Of a stretch of 5,146 nt of DNA, positions 1 through 5,146 are shown one piece after another. The stretch's first letter is position 1. Each line of letters opens with the position of its first letter. The notes beneath the pieces are model-generated. The model worked only from the letters and a program-made list of their open reading frames with translations. It was not told where the DNA came from and did no database searches. Source of the stretch: Bacteroidota bacterium (GTDB lineage Bacteria > Bacteroidota > Ignavibacteria > Kapaibacteriales > UBA2268); assembly GCA_017428585.1 (NCBI GenBank), contig JAFRQN010000207.1, positions 1 to 5,146 on the forward strand, given 5' to 3'. Made by a program: the position numbers and the translations under genes.

Positions 1-36
1 ATAAAAAATATTATATAAAAATAAAAAAATTTATAT

Positions 37-44
37 TATATTTG
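37..44 (+). promoter_or_regulatory. Candidate -7 promoter box (TATATTTG) for the M49 lipoprotein gene
   Basis: The octamer TATATTTG fits TAnnTTTG, the -7 element known for the Bacteroidota primary sigma factor. It would place the transcript start near base 50 and leave a leader of about 40 bases. No TTG is present about 19-20 bases upstream, where the -33 element should be, and the surroundings are almost pure A/T, so a chance match is quite possible. The same octamer recurs before the ruvX gene. Confidence 0.4.
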
Positions 45-93
45 AATAATTAAAATTGATTTTTATTTTATCATTAATTTAAACTAAATTATT

Positions 94-1761
94 ATGAAAA
101 TTATAAAAATTATTGCTGCTTTAACTTTAATGGTAACATTAGCAGCTTGTTCGAAAAACGAAAACAACCAAAAAATGTCAGAACCTGAAACTAATACAGA
201 AATTCAAGCATTTGTAGATGCATTTGCTCCAGTTGCAATCGACGTTGATTTATCAAATCTTACTGAACGTGAAAAATTGCTTGTTGCTAAATTAGCAGAA
301 GCTGGAAAGATCTGTAATGAAATATTCTGGCAGCAATCATGTCATGATGCTATTGCAGTTAGAGATTCTTTATCTAAATTAAATGACATTAATTCTCAGT
401 TAATGCTTAATTTAGTTAATATTTATTATGGACCTTATAACAAAATGAATGAATATAAACGTTTTGTAGGCAATGGTCCAGATGTACGTCCTCTTTGCGG
501 CGGCTTCTACCCTATAGACATGACAAAAGAGGAATTTGAAAAACATATAGCTGACAATCCTCAAGATAAAGCAGCATTTGAAAGCCAATATACAGTAATA
601 GTTCGTGATGAAAATGGAAAATTAAAAGCTGTTCCTTATCACGAATACTATAAACAAACAGCTGAACTTGCAAAATTACTTGATGAAGCTGCAGAACTTT
701 GTGATAATCCATCACTAAAGAAATATTTAACATTAAGAGCTGAAGCCGTTAGAACTGACGATTATTTCAAAAGCGATTGGCAATGGATGGATTTAAAAGA
801 CAACAATATTGATGTTGTAATTGGTCCTATTGAAAATTATGAAGACGGTTTATTTAATTATAAAACTGCTTTTGAAGCTGTTGTAATGGTAAAAGATGCT
901 GAAGCAACAAAAGATTTAGAAATGTTTAAATCAATTATCAGCGAAGTTCAAAATAGACTTCCATGGGATAAAAAGTACTATGTACCAGCACAACAAAGCG
1001 GTACTGTATTGCAAATGGTAAATGTTGCTTACTTTGGCGGCGATTGCCAAAAAGCTACAAAAACAATAGCAGCAGCACTTCCAAATGATCCTAATGTATA
1101 TGAAAAGAAAGGTGGGAAAAAATCCATGTATAAAAATTTGATGGAAGCAAAATTTGATAAAATAGTTGCACCTATTGGTCAAACATTACTTTCACCAGAA
1201 TTACACCAATTTATAGATAAAAAATCTATGATTAGCTTTGTTACAATGCATGAAGTTTCTCACAACCTTGGACGTGGTTTTGTATTTGGTCAAAACGATT
1301 TAACAGTACGTAAAGCATTAAAAGAAAAATATTCTCCTTTAGAAGAACTTAAAGCAGATATTTCTTCCATGTTTGCACATAAAGTAATGTTTGATTTAGG
1401 CAAAATAGATAACGATTATTTGAAGAAAACAGTTGTTACTTATATAGCAGGATTATTTAGATCAATGCGTTTTGGAACAGAATCAGCTCATGGTATTGCT
1501 AATTGTATTCAATTTAGATATTTATATGAAAATGGCGCAATTACTAAAAATCAAGATGGTACTTACGGATTTGATGAAAATAAATTCTTTGATGTAGTAA
1601 GCAATTTAACAAAAACTGTCTTAGAAATTCAATCAGAAGGCGATTACAAACGCGGTACAGATTTTGTTAATAAATATGGCAATATTACACCTGAACTTCA
1701 AGCTGAATTTGATAAAATTAAATCTATTCCAGCTGATTTAAACTCAACATATAAATTTTAA
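94..1761 (+). CDS. Lipoprotein zinc metallopeptidase, dipeptidyl-peptidase III (M49) family, HEXXH type
   Basis: Predicted zinc-dependent exopeptidase that removes dipeptides from peptide N-termini, anchored to the envelope by a lipid. The N-terminus is a lipoprotein signal: Lys-rich start, hydrophobic core, then lipobox LAAC with Cys19. The zinc site is H386-E-V-S-H390 followed by E417-E-L-K-A-D422. By comparison with human DPP III (HELLGH and EECRAE), H386, H390 and E418 should bind zinc and E387 should be the catalytic base. The stretch around residues 228-265 (DWQWMDL, then DVVIGPIENYEDGLFNYK) is typical of the M49/Nudix-associated branch. The motif is a pentapeptide, as recalled for the Caldithrix abyssi enzyme (HEISH) and plant Nudix-DPP III fusions, not the usual hexapeptide. 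No Nudix domain is present. The length of 555 residues fits the short bacterial branch. The start gives an intact signal peptide; no Shine-Dalgarno precedes it. Family is well supported; dipeptidyl specificity is inferred. Confidence 0.87.
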   Translation: MKIIKIIAALTLMVTLAACSKNENNQKMSEPETNTEIQAFVDAFAPVAIDVDLSNLTEREKLLVAKLAEAGKICNEIFWQQSCHDAIAVRDSLSKLNDINSQLMLNLVNIYYGPYNKMNEYKRFVGNGPDVRPLCGGFYPIDMTKEEFEKHIADNPQDKAAFESQYTVIVRDENGKLKAVPYHEYYKQTAELAKLLDEAAELCDNPSLKKYLTLRAEAVRTDDYFKSDWQWMDLKDNNIDVVIGPIENYEDGLFNYKTAFEAVVMVKDAEATKDLEMFKSIISEVQNRLPWDKKYYVPAQQSGTVLQMVNVAYFGGDCQKATKTIAAALPNDPNVYEKKGGKKSMYKNLMEAKFDKIVAPIGQTLLSPELHQFIDKKSMISFVTMHEVSHNLGRGFVFGQNDLTVRKALKEKYSPLEELKADISSMFAHKVMFDLGKIDNDYLKKTVVTYIAGLFRSMRFGTESAHGIANCIQFRYLYENGAITKNQDGTYGFDENKFFDVVSNLTKTVLEIQSEGDYKRGTDFVNKYGNITPELQAEFDKIKSIPADLNSTYKF

Positions 1762-1782
1762 TTAAATATTATATAACTATAT

Positions 1783-1822
1783 TAAAATAATAGGAGCTAT
1801 TTTTATAGTTCCTATTATTTTA
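1783..1822 (+). terminator. Long hairpin between the two lipoprotein genes; terminator or attenuator
   Basis: Bases 1783-1800 pair with 1805-1822 in an uninterrupted 18-bp stem around a TTTT loop. The one non-Watson-Crick pair is G1796 with T1809, a G-U wobble in + strand RNA but a C-A mismatch in - strand RNA, so the structure fits rightward transcription. The 3' arm ends in T-rich sequence (TTATTTTATTT) but lacks a long uninterrupted U tract. It begins 21 bases after the upstream stop codon and ends 10 bases before the next start codon. It could terminate, partly attenuate, or protect the 3' end of the upstream mRNA. Confidence 0.75.
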
Positions 1823-1832
1823 TTTAATAATT

Positions 1833-3002
1833 ATGGCAAAAATATATTTGTTGATACTATCGACTTTATTATTTCTTGGAATTGCAAGCTGTGCCAATAT
1901 AGCAGCTCCTTCTGGAGGTCCTGGAAAAGTCCAGCCTCCAACTATAGCAAGTTCTTCAGTACAATCTGGAACTACAAATTTTAATGACAAAGAAATTACA
2001 TTAGAATTTAATAATTACATGAACCGTTCCTCTGTTATTGAAAATCTTAATATATCACCACGTGCAAAATATACATACAAATGGAAGGGAAAGAAATTAA
2101 ATATTAAACTAAATGATAACTTAGAAGAAAATACAACATATACACTGCAATTAGATGCAAATTATACAGATTATTATAATAATTCTCCTAAAGAATCATT
2201 TGTTACAGTTTTTTCAACAGGGAATAATATAGAAAATGGTACTATACATGGTTCTATAGTAGGTACTGAAAATAAGTTAGGAATAAAAGTATTTGCTTAT
2301 AATATAACAAAAATTAATGCTAACAGTATAAACTACTCTACTACTGAACCAGATTATAAAACCACAGTAGGAACTAATGGTAATTTTACAATATCTGCCT
2401 TAAAAGATGGGAAATATCGTATATTAGCTGTTGATGATGTTGATAAAAATGGATTAATAACAATAAAACAAGACAAAATTGGAATATCATGTTTTGATCC
2501 TACTCTAATCGCAGGCAATGCGGAAGCAGATGTAAATATATTTATAAATAATAAATTATCTAATGCAGATTCTTCAAAAACAAAAGATACAAATGACATA
2601 AAAAAAACAGATACTACATCTGAAACTACTTCAGAATCTCAAAAAACATTAATGACAGTTTCTGGTACTGTTCCTCAATATAATGAATTGCAGGAATATG
2701 GAAACATAAAGCTTTTATTGTATAATGATAAAGAAGAACATATTGTAAATATAGATTCAAAAGGTGCTTTTAAATTTGATAAAGCAAATGAAGGAATTTA
2801 CCATATTTTATTATTTGTTGATGAAAATAATAACGAAAAATTTGATAAAGGCAGCTTGTCTCCATTTGATTTTTGTGAGCTGTTTTTCCCAGTAAATGAA
2901 TCGTTAAATATTAGAAATAAATGGAATATAACAGATTTAGTTATTTCAACAAAATATAAATTTGCTAATCATACTTTTTTCAAGCAAATAAGGAACAAAT
3001 AG
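1833..3002 (+). CDS. Ig-like domain lipoprotein of the Bacteroidota type
   Basis: Predicted envelope lipoprotein of unknown role; no catalytic motif is visible. The signal peptide ends in lipobox IASC with Cys20, and the following ANIAAPSGGPGKVQPP is the Pro/Gly-rich opening typical of this Bacteroidota family. Residues about 36-131 look like an Ig-like Big_5 domain (the 'EITLEFNNYMN...SVIENLNISP' pattern, ending in VFSTG). Residues about 137-240 form a beta-sandwich resembling carboxypeptidase-regulatory or DUF2141 folds, with a D201-D-V-D-K-N-G207 loop. A Ser/Thr/Lys/Asp linker covers about 243-272. A second similar sandwich (about 274-389) has the matching acidic loop D330-ENNNEKFDKG340. 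The two loops suggest Ca2+ binding or just tight turns. The start gives a complete lipoprotein signal; no Shine-Dalgarno is seen. The gene follows the upstream hairpin closely and ends at a clear terminator. Family is fairly sure; function is unknown. Confidence 0.82.
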   Translation: MAKIYLLILSTLLFLGIASCANIAAPSGGPGKVQPPTIASSSVQSGTTNFNDKEITLEFNNYMNRSSVIENLNISPRAKYTYKWKGKKLNIKLNDNLEENTTYTLQLDANYTDYYNNSPKESFVTVFSTGNNIENGTIHGSIVGTENKLGIKVFAYNITKINANSINYSTTEPDYKTTVGTNGNFTISALKDGKYRILAVDDVDKNGLITIKQDKIGISCFDPTLIAGNAEADVNIFINNKLSNADSSKTKDTNDIKKTDTTSETTSESQKTLMTVSGTVPQYNELQEYGNIKLLLYNDKEEHIVNIDSKGAFKFDKANEGIYHILLFVDENNNEKFDKGSLSPFDFCELFFPVNESLNIRNKWNITDLVISTKYKFANHTFFKQIRNK

Positions 3003-3024
3003 TAAAACAAATCCATAAAAAAAT

Positions 3025-3059
3025 ACTCATTTAATTTATATTAGATGAGTTTTTTTTTT
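3025..3059 (+). terminator. Intrinsic terminator after the Ig-like lipoprotein gene
   Basis: Bases 3025-3034 (ACTCATTTAA) pair with 3041-3050 (TTAGATGAGT) around a six-base loop, directly followed by T residues; T3050-T3059 is a run of ten. One pair, T3031 with G3044, is a U-G wobble in + strand RNA but A-C in the opposite RNA, again favouring rightward termination. An A7 tract (3017-3023) before the stem could pair with the U tract and lengthen it. It lies 22 bases after the stop codon at 3000-3002, a standard position. Confidence 0.9.
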
Positions 3060-3097
3060 AATCTTATTTATAATAGAACAAGTTGAATATTCTTATT

Positions 3098-3105
3098 TAT
3101 TTTTG
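3098..3105 (+). promoter_or_regulatory. Candidate -7 box (TATTTTTG) in the 3060-3263 gap
   Basis: The octamer fits TAnnTTTG exactly. There is a TTG at 3083-3085, but it is only 12 bases upstream, not the expected 19-20. If used, it would give the methyltransferase-like gene a leader of about 150 bases that includes a 76-base stretch without G (3118-3193). I see no riboswitch-like structure or credible small ORF in that leader. It competes with the candidate at 3191-3221, which has correct spacing but a poorer -7 box. Confidence 0.3.
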
Positions 3106-3190
3106 CAATAATGACAGTTTAAACAACACATAAAACAATAACCAATTAAACACTTTTATAATTAATCATATCTAATTAATTCATTAAAAT

Positions 3191-3221
3191 TTTGAATTTA
3201 TAGAAAAAATTGTTATTTTAA
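3191..3221 (+). promoter_or_regulatory. Candidate promoter TTTG-N19-TATTTTAA for the methyltransferase-like gene
   Basis: TTTG at 3191-3194 is followed after exactly 19 bases by TATTTTAA at 3214-3221, close to the Bacteroidota layout TTTG-N19-TAnnTTTG. The last two bases of the -7 box do not match. Transcription would start near 3228 and give a leader of about 36 bases that carries the ribosome binding site. The rest of 3060-3263 shows only AT-rich sequence and short repeats. Confidence 0.35.
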
Positions 3222-3251
3222 TAGTAATAAAATAATAACTTTAAATTAAAT

Positions 3252-3256
3252 AAGGA
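3252..3256 (+). promoter_or_regulatory. Shine-Dalgarno-like AAGGA before the methyltransferase-like gene
   Basis: AAGGA lies seven bases before the ATG at 3264, a normal distance. It is the only start in this window with a recognisable Shine-Dalgarno sequence at that distance; the other four genes have A/T-only leaders. It supports the chosen start codon and suggests this gene is translated differently, perhaps more strongly. Confidence 0.6.
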
Positions 3257-3263
3257 TAGAATT

Positions 3264-4286
3264 ATGGCAAAGATAGACCCTCGTTGGGCAGAAAACTCTG
3301 CTTACAATATTATACAAGAATTAGCAATTGGATTTGAAAAAAGTCAAATTTTATTTACAGCTGTAAAATTAGATATTTTTTCAATTATAAAAGATACACC
3401 TAAAACTGCCGTTGAAATATCAAATACATTAAACACTAATCCTAAGTATTTAGAGCGATTACTTGATGCTTTAGTAGCATTGCGTTTATTAAATAAAACC
3501 GCTGATGCATATTCTAACACTGAATTATCAGCTAAACATCTTGTAAAAACAAGCTATGATTATTATGGATATCTTGCTCACAATTCAGATTTATGGGATA
3601 ACTGGGGTACATTATACGATGTAATAAAAACAGGAAAAATCACAAAAAATATACCTGCAAATTTGAAAGGTGAAGAATGGATTCAAAACTTCTTGGAATC
3701 ATTAGACTATCGTTCTAAACTAGAATCAGAATATGTATTAAAATTATTTCCTAATATTAATAATTTCAATAGAATGTTGATATTAGGTCCAGGCGGATTC
3801 CGTTATGCTATTGAATTAGTAAATAAATATCCTAATTTAGATATATATAGATTTGATTATCCTCAAATAATCGATGTATTAGAAAAAAAATTAGAAAAAG
3901 AATATACTGGAAATAAAATCCATTTAGTAAAAGGTTATTTATTAAATGATGATTTTGGAGATAATTATAATTGTATTTATCTTGAAAGCTTTTTACAAAT
4001 TTATTCTGTATTAGATAATATTGATTTACTAAAAAGATTATATAAAGCATTAGCAAAAGGCGGCAAATTAATAATTCATCAACCGATTATTAGTGATGAT
4101 AGAACTACTCCGCTTGTATCTGTTTTAGAAGCAGTAAGTTTATTAGTTAATACAGATCATGGCAATGTATATACTCATTCAGATATGTGGGTTACAATGA
4201 AAGAAGCAGGTTTTGGAAATATTGAATTTTTCAAGACTTCATTCAATACACAGGTTGTTGTAGCAACTAAATCTATAATAGGTTAA
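3264..4286 (+). CDS. O-methyltransferase-like protein with dimerisation domain; altered SAM motif and catalytic position
   Basis: The architecture is that of the Methyltransf_2 family (acetylserotonin/hydroxyneurosporene O-methyltransferases, BchU, plant small-molecule OMTs). Residues about 10-100 form a winged-helix dimerisation domain (GFEKSQILFTAVKLDIFSII, then YLERLLDALVALRLLNKT). Residues about 165-340 form a Rossmann-like domain with FDYP around D198 (family FDLP), KGGKLIIHQP (265-274), DDRTTP (278-283) and DHGNVYT (298-304). Length (340) is normal. Two key sites differ. Motif I, usually DxGxGxG, reads I173-L-G-P-G-G-F179, losing the acidic residue and last Gly. The catalytic His in family 'LH' is Gln245 (FLQIYS). 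Methyl transfer by the classical mechanism is therefore doubtful, and the substrate is unknown. There is no signal peptide, so it should be cytosolic. The gene starts after a terminator and promoter candidates; ruvX follows 35 bases later. Confidence 0.83.
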   Translation: MAKIDPRWAENSAYNIIQELAIGFEKSQILFTAVKLDIFSIIKDTPKTAVEISNTLNTNPKYLERLLDALVALRLLNKTADAYSNTELSAKHLVKTSYDYYGYLAHNSDLWDNWGTLYDVIKTGKITKNIPANLKGEEWIQNFLESLDYRSKLESEYVLKLFPNINNFNRMLILGPGGFRYAIELVNKYPNLDIYRFDYPQIIDVLEKKLEKEYTGNKIHLVKGYLLNDDFGDNYNCIYLESFLQIYSVLDNIDLLKRLYKALAKGGKLIIHQPIISDDRTTPLVSVLEAVSLLVNTDHGNVYTHSDMWVTMKEAGFGNIEFFKTSFNTQVVVATKSIIG

Positions 4287-4297
4287 TTTAGATTTAA

Positions 4298-4305
4298 TAT
4301 ATTTG
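4298..4305 (+). promoter_or_regulatory. Candidate -7 promoter box (TATATTTG) for ruvX
   Basis: An exact TAnnTTTG match, identical to the box at 37-44, lies in the 35-base gap between the methyltransferase-like gene and ruvX. It would start transcription near 4311, about ten bases before the ATG. No -33 TTG lies at the expected distance. No terminator is visible in this gap, so readthrough from upstream is equally possible. Confidence 0.35.
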
Positions 4306-4321
4306 ATATTATTTATATATA

Positions 4322-4783
4322 ATGAATGAGATTCAAAATATAAATAAAGACGAACTAAAATTAAAACGATTATTAGGTATTGATTTTGGTATGGCACGTG
4401 TTGGATTAGCTTTAAGCGATGCATTGCATATTTCAACAACACCATTGGAAACATTACAATATAAAGACAATAATTTTTGGAATAATTTATCTGAGATTAT
4501 TAATAAAAATAATGTTGGAGGTATTGTAGTCGGCATACCAATATATGAAACAGAAACTGAAACTCATTCAAAATTAATAAGTAATATTAATATCTTTGTA
4601 AATAAATTAAAAAAAATAACATCGCTGCCTATTTTTATGCAGGATGAATGCTTAACATCAAAAAAAGCAGTAACTGCTATGATAGAAATGGGCAAGAAAA
4701 AGAAATTTCGTTCTACAAAAGGAAATACTGATAAAATAGCAGCTGCTATTATTTTACAAGAATTTTTAAATAATTTAATCTAA
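4322..4783 (+). CDS. ruvX: RuvX/YqgF family nuclease (putative pre-16S rRNA processing / Holliday junction resolvase)
   Basis: A small RNase H-fold nuclease assigned to 16S rRNA 5'-end maturation and, in some studies, Holliday junction resolution. Visible motifs in order: G19-I-D21-F-G-x-x-R26-V-G-x-A-x-S-D33, the family's first catalytic Asp region; GGIVVGIP (66-73); D108-E-C-L-T-S113, matching the usual DERxTS; and D137-K-I-A-A-A-I-I-L-Q146, carrying the last catalytic Asp. D21, E109 and D137 keep the expected acidic set. The normally conserved Arg of DER is Cys110. The loop after GIP is an ET-ET-ET repeat instead of the usual Gly-containing turn. The 153-residue length is normal, with about 16 residues before the first strand. 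There is no in-frame Met between residue 1 and the catalytic motif, which favours this start. The exported DUF4139-type gene follows after 7 bases, probably on the same transcript. Confidence 0.92.
   Translation: MNEIQNINKDELKLKRLLGIDFGMARVGLALSDALHISTTPLETLQYKDNNFWNNLSEIINKNNVGGIVVGIPIYETETETHSKLISNINIFVNKLKKITSLPIFMQDECLTSKKAVTAMIEMGKKKKFRSTKGNTDKIAAAIILQEFLNNLI
4547..4564 (+). repeat. Three tandem GAAAC(A/T) hexamers inside ruvX
   Basis: GAAACA, GAAACT, GAAACT follow each other without gaps and encode Glu-Thr three times (residues 76-81) in the surface loop after the GIP motif. Gain or loss of a unit would keep the frame and only change loop length. The array is short and could be coincidental. 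Confidence 0.5.
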
Positions 4784-4790
4784 AAAAAAT

Positions 4791-5146
4791 ATGAAAAAAA
4801 ATCATTTGAATTTAATAAGCAAATTCGTTTTATCTTTATTTATTATTACGGCAATAACAACTTTTAATAATGAAATAAAAGCTCAAAGTACACAAAAAGA
4901 TGTTAGTGTAACTATTTATAATTCTAATTTGGGAGTTATAAAAGATACTCGTGAAGTAAAACTAACAAAAGGAATAAATCAGCTTAATATAACTGATGTA
5001 GCCTCAAGTGTATATCCATCATCTGTATTAATAAAAATTCCTACAGCTGAAGTTATTGAACAAAATTATCAATATGATTTAGTAAGTATTAATAAAATAC
5101 TAAATAAATATATTGATCAAGAAGTTACAATAAAAATGGAAAACAA
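4791..5146 (+). CDS. Exported DUF4139-type protein, N-terminal part (cut by window end)
   Basis: 118 codons are visible and the frame stays open to the edge. The first 31 residues are a signal peptide (KK start, hydrophobic core at about 12-25, likely cleavage after IKA31). It lacks a lipobox, so a periplasmic or outer-membrane location is likely. The mature start matches the N-terminal region of DUF4139 proteins: VSVTIYNSNLGVIKDTREV (36-54), then 'INQLNITDVASSVYPSSVLIK', then EQNYQYDLVSINKILNKYI (91-109). Members of this family are usually several hundred residues long and no biochemical role is firmly known. The ATG lies 7 bases after the ruvX stop in an A-rich leader (A8 before the start, AAAAAAAA directly after it), without a Shine-Dalgarno. 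Translation on the ruvX mRNA is likely. Family call rests on the N-terminus only. Confidence 0.78.
   Translation, partial: MKKNHLNLISKFVLSLFIITAITTFNNEIKAQSTQKDVSVTIYNSNLGVIKDTREVKLTKGINQLNITDVASSVYPSSVLIKIPTAEVIEQNYQYDLVSINKILNKYIDQEVTIKMEN

Noticed and set aside
1..93. End of an upstream gene in the first 93 bases
   Set aside because: The stretch has almost no G or C and no protein-like frame, so it looks like an intergenic leader.
512..1182. Minus-strand open frames inside the M49 gene (512-733 and 931-1182)
   Set aside because: They overlap a well-supported gene, show no family motif and have no plausible start signals; they are shadows of the coding frame.
1791..1796. TAGGAG as a Shine-Dalgarno site for the Ig-like lipoprotein gene
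   Set aside because: It is 36 bases from the ATG and buried in the hairpin stem, with no start codon at a usable distance.
2600..2607. A8 tracts in coding regions (2600-2607, 3883-3890, 4609-4616) as phase-variation sites
   Set aside because: Runs of eight A are expected in Lys-rich genes of such an AT-rich genome, and none sits near a frameshift.
3111..3122. Short ORF starting at ATG 3111 as a leader peptide
   Set aside because: It stops after three codons and has no Shine-Dalgarno or attenuator structure behind it.
3060..3263. Riboswitch or small RNA gene, such as a SAM riboswitch before the methyltransferase-like gene
   Set aside because: No GC-containing stems or recognisable conserved core are present; the stretch is almost all A/T and partly lacks G.
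4333..4536. Minus-strand open frame inside ruvX
   Set aside because: It is fully covered by the strongly supported ruvX frame and has no recognisable protein features.

Overview
The window is very AT-rich, noncoding parts especially, and carries five genes, all on the + strand. Four are complete and the fifth runs off the right edge. Three features point to the Bacteroidota/Chlorobiota/Ignavibacteria side of the FCB group. The second gene encodes a lipoprotein with the 'SCANxxxPSGGP' opening and Ig-like fold common there. The promoter-like boxes fit TAnnTTTG, the -7 element of the Bacteroidota primary sigma factor. Most starts have no Shine-Dalgarno sequence and sit in A/T-only leaders. The species cannot be named from this sequence; a low-GC, possibly host-associated lineage is a guess.

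Layout: (1) 1-93 is an AT-only leader with one promoter-like box. (2) 94-1761 encodes a lipoprotein metallopeptidase of the dipeptidyl-peptidase III (M49) type with a five-residue HEVSH zinc motif. (3) 1783-1822 is a strong hairpin filling the gap to the next gene. (4) 1833-3002 encodes an Ig-like lipoprotein of the Bacteroidota type, closed by a textbook terminator at 3025-3059. (5) 3060-3263 is a noncoding gap with promoter candidates. (6) 3264-4286 encodes a two-domain O-methyltransferase-like protein whose SAM motif and catalytic His position are altered. (7) 4322-4783 encodes RuvX/YqgF, with a possible promoter in the 35-base gap before it. (8) 4791 to the edge is the N-terminal part of an exported DUF4139-type protein, 7 bases after RuvX.

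The first two genes encode envelope lipoproteins and may share a transcript through the hairpin. The last three are close together with no obvious terminator between them and may be co-transcribed, but their predicted functions do not form one pathway. I see no transposon, CRISPR array, tRNA, rRNA, phage gene or recognisable defence system. The most unusual items are the degenerate methyltransferase and the hairpin just before the second lipoprotein gene.
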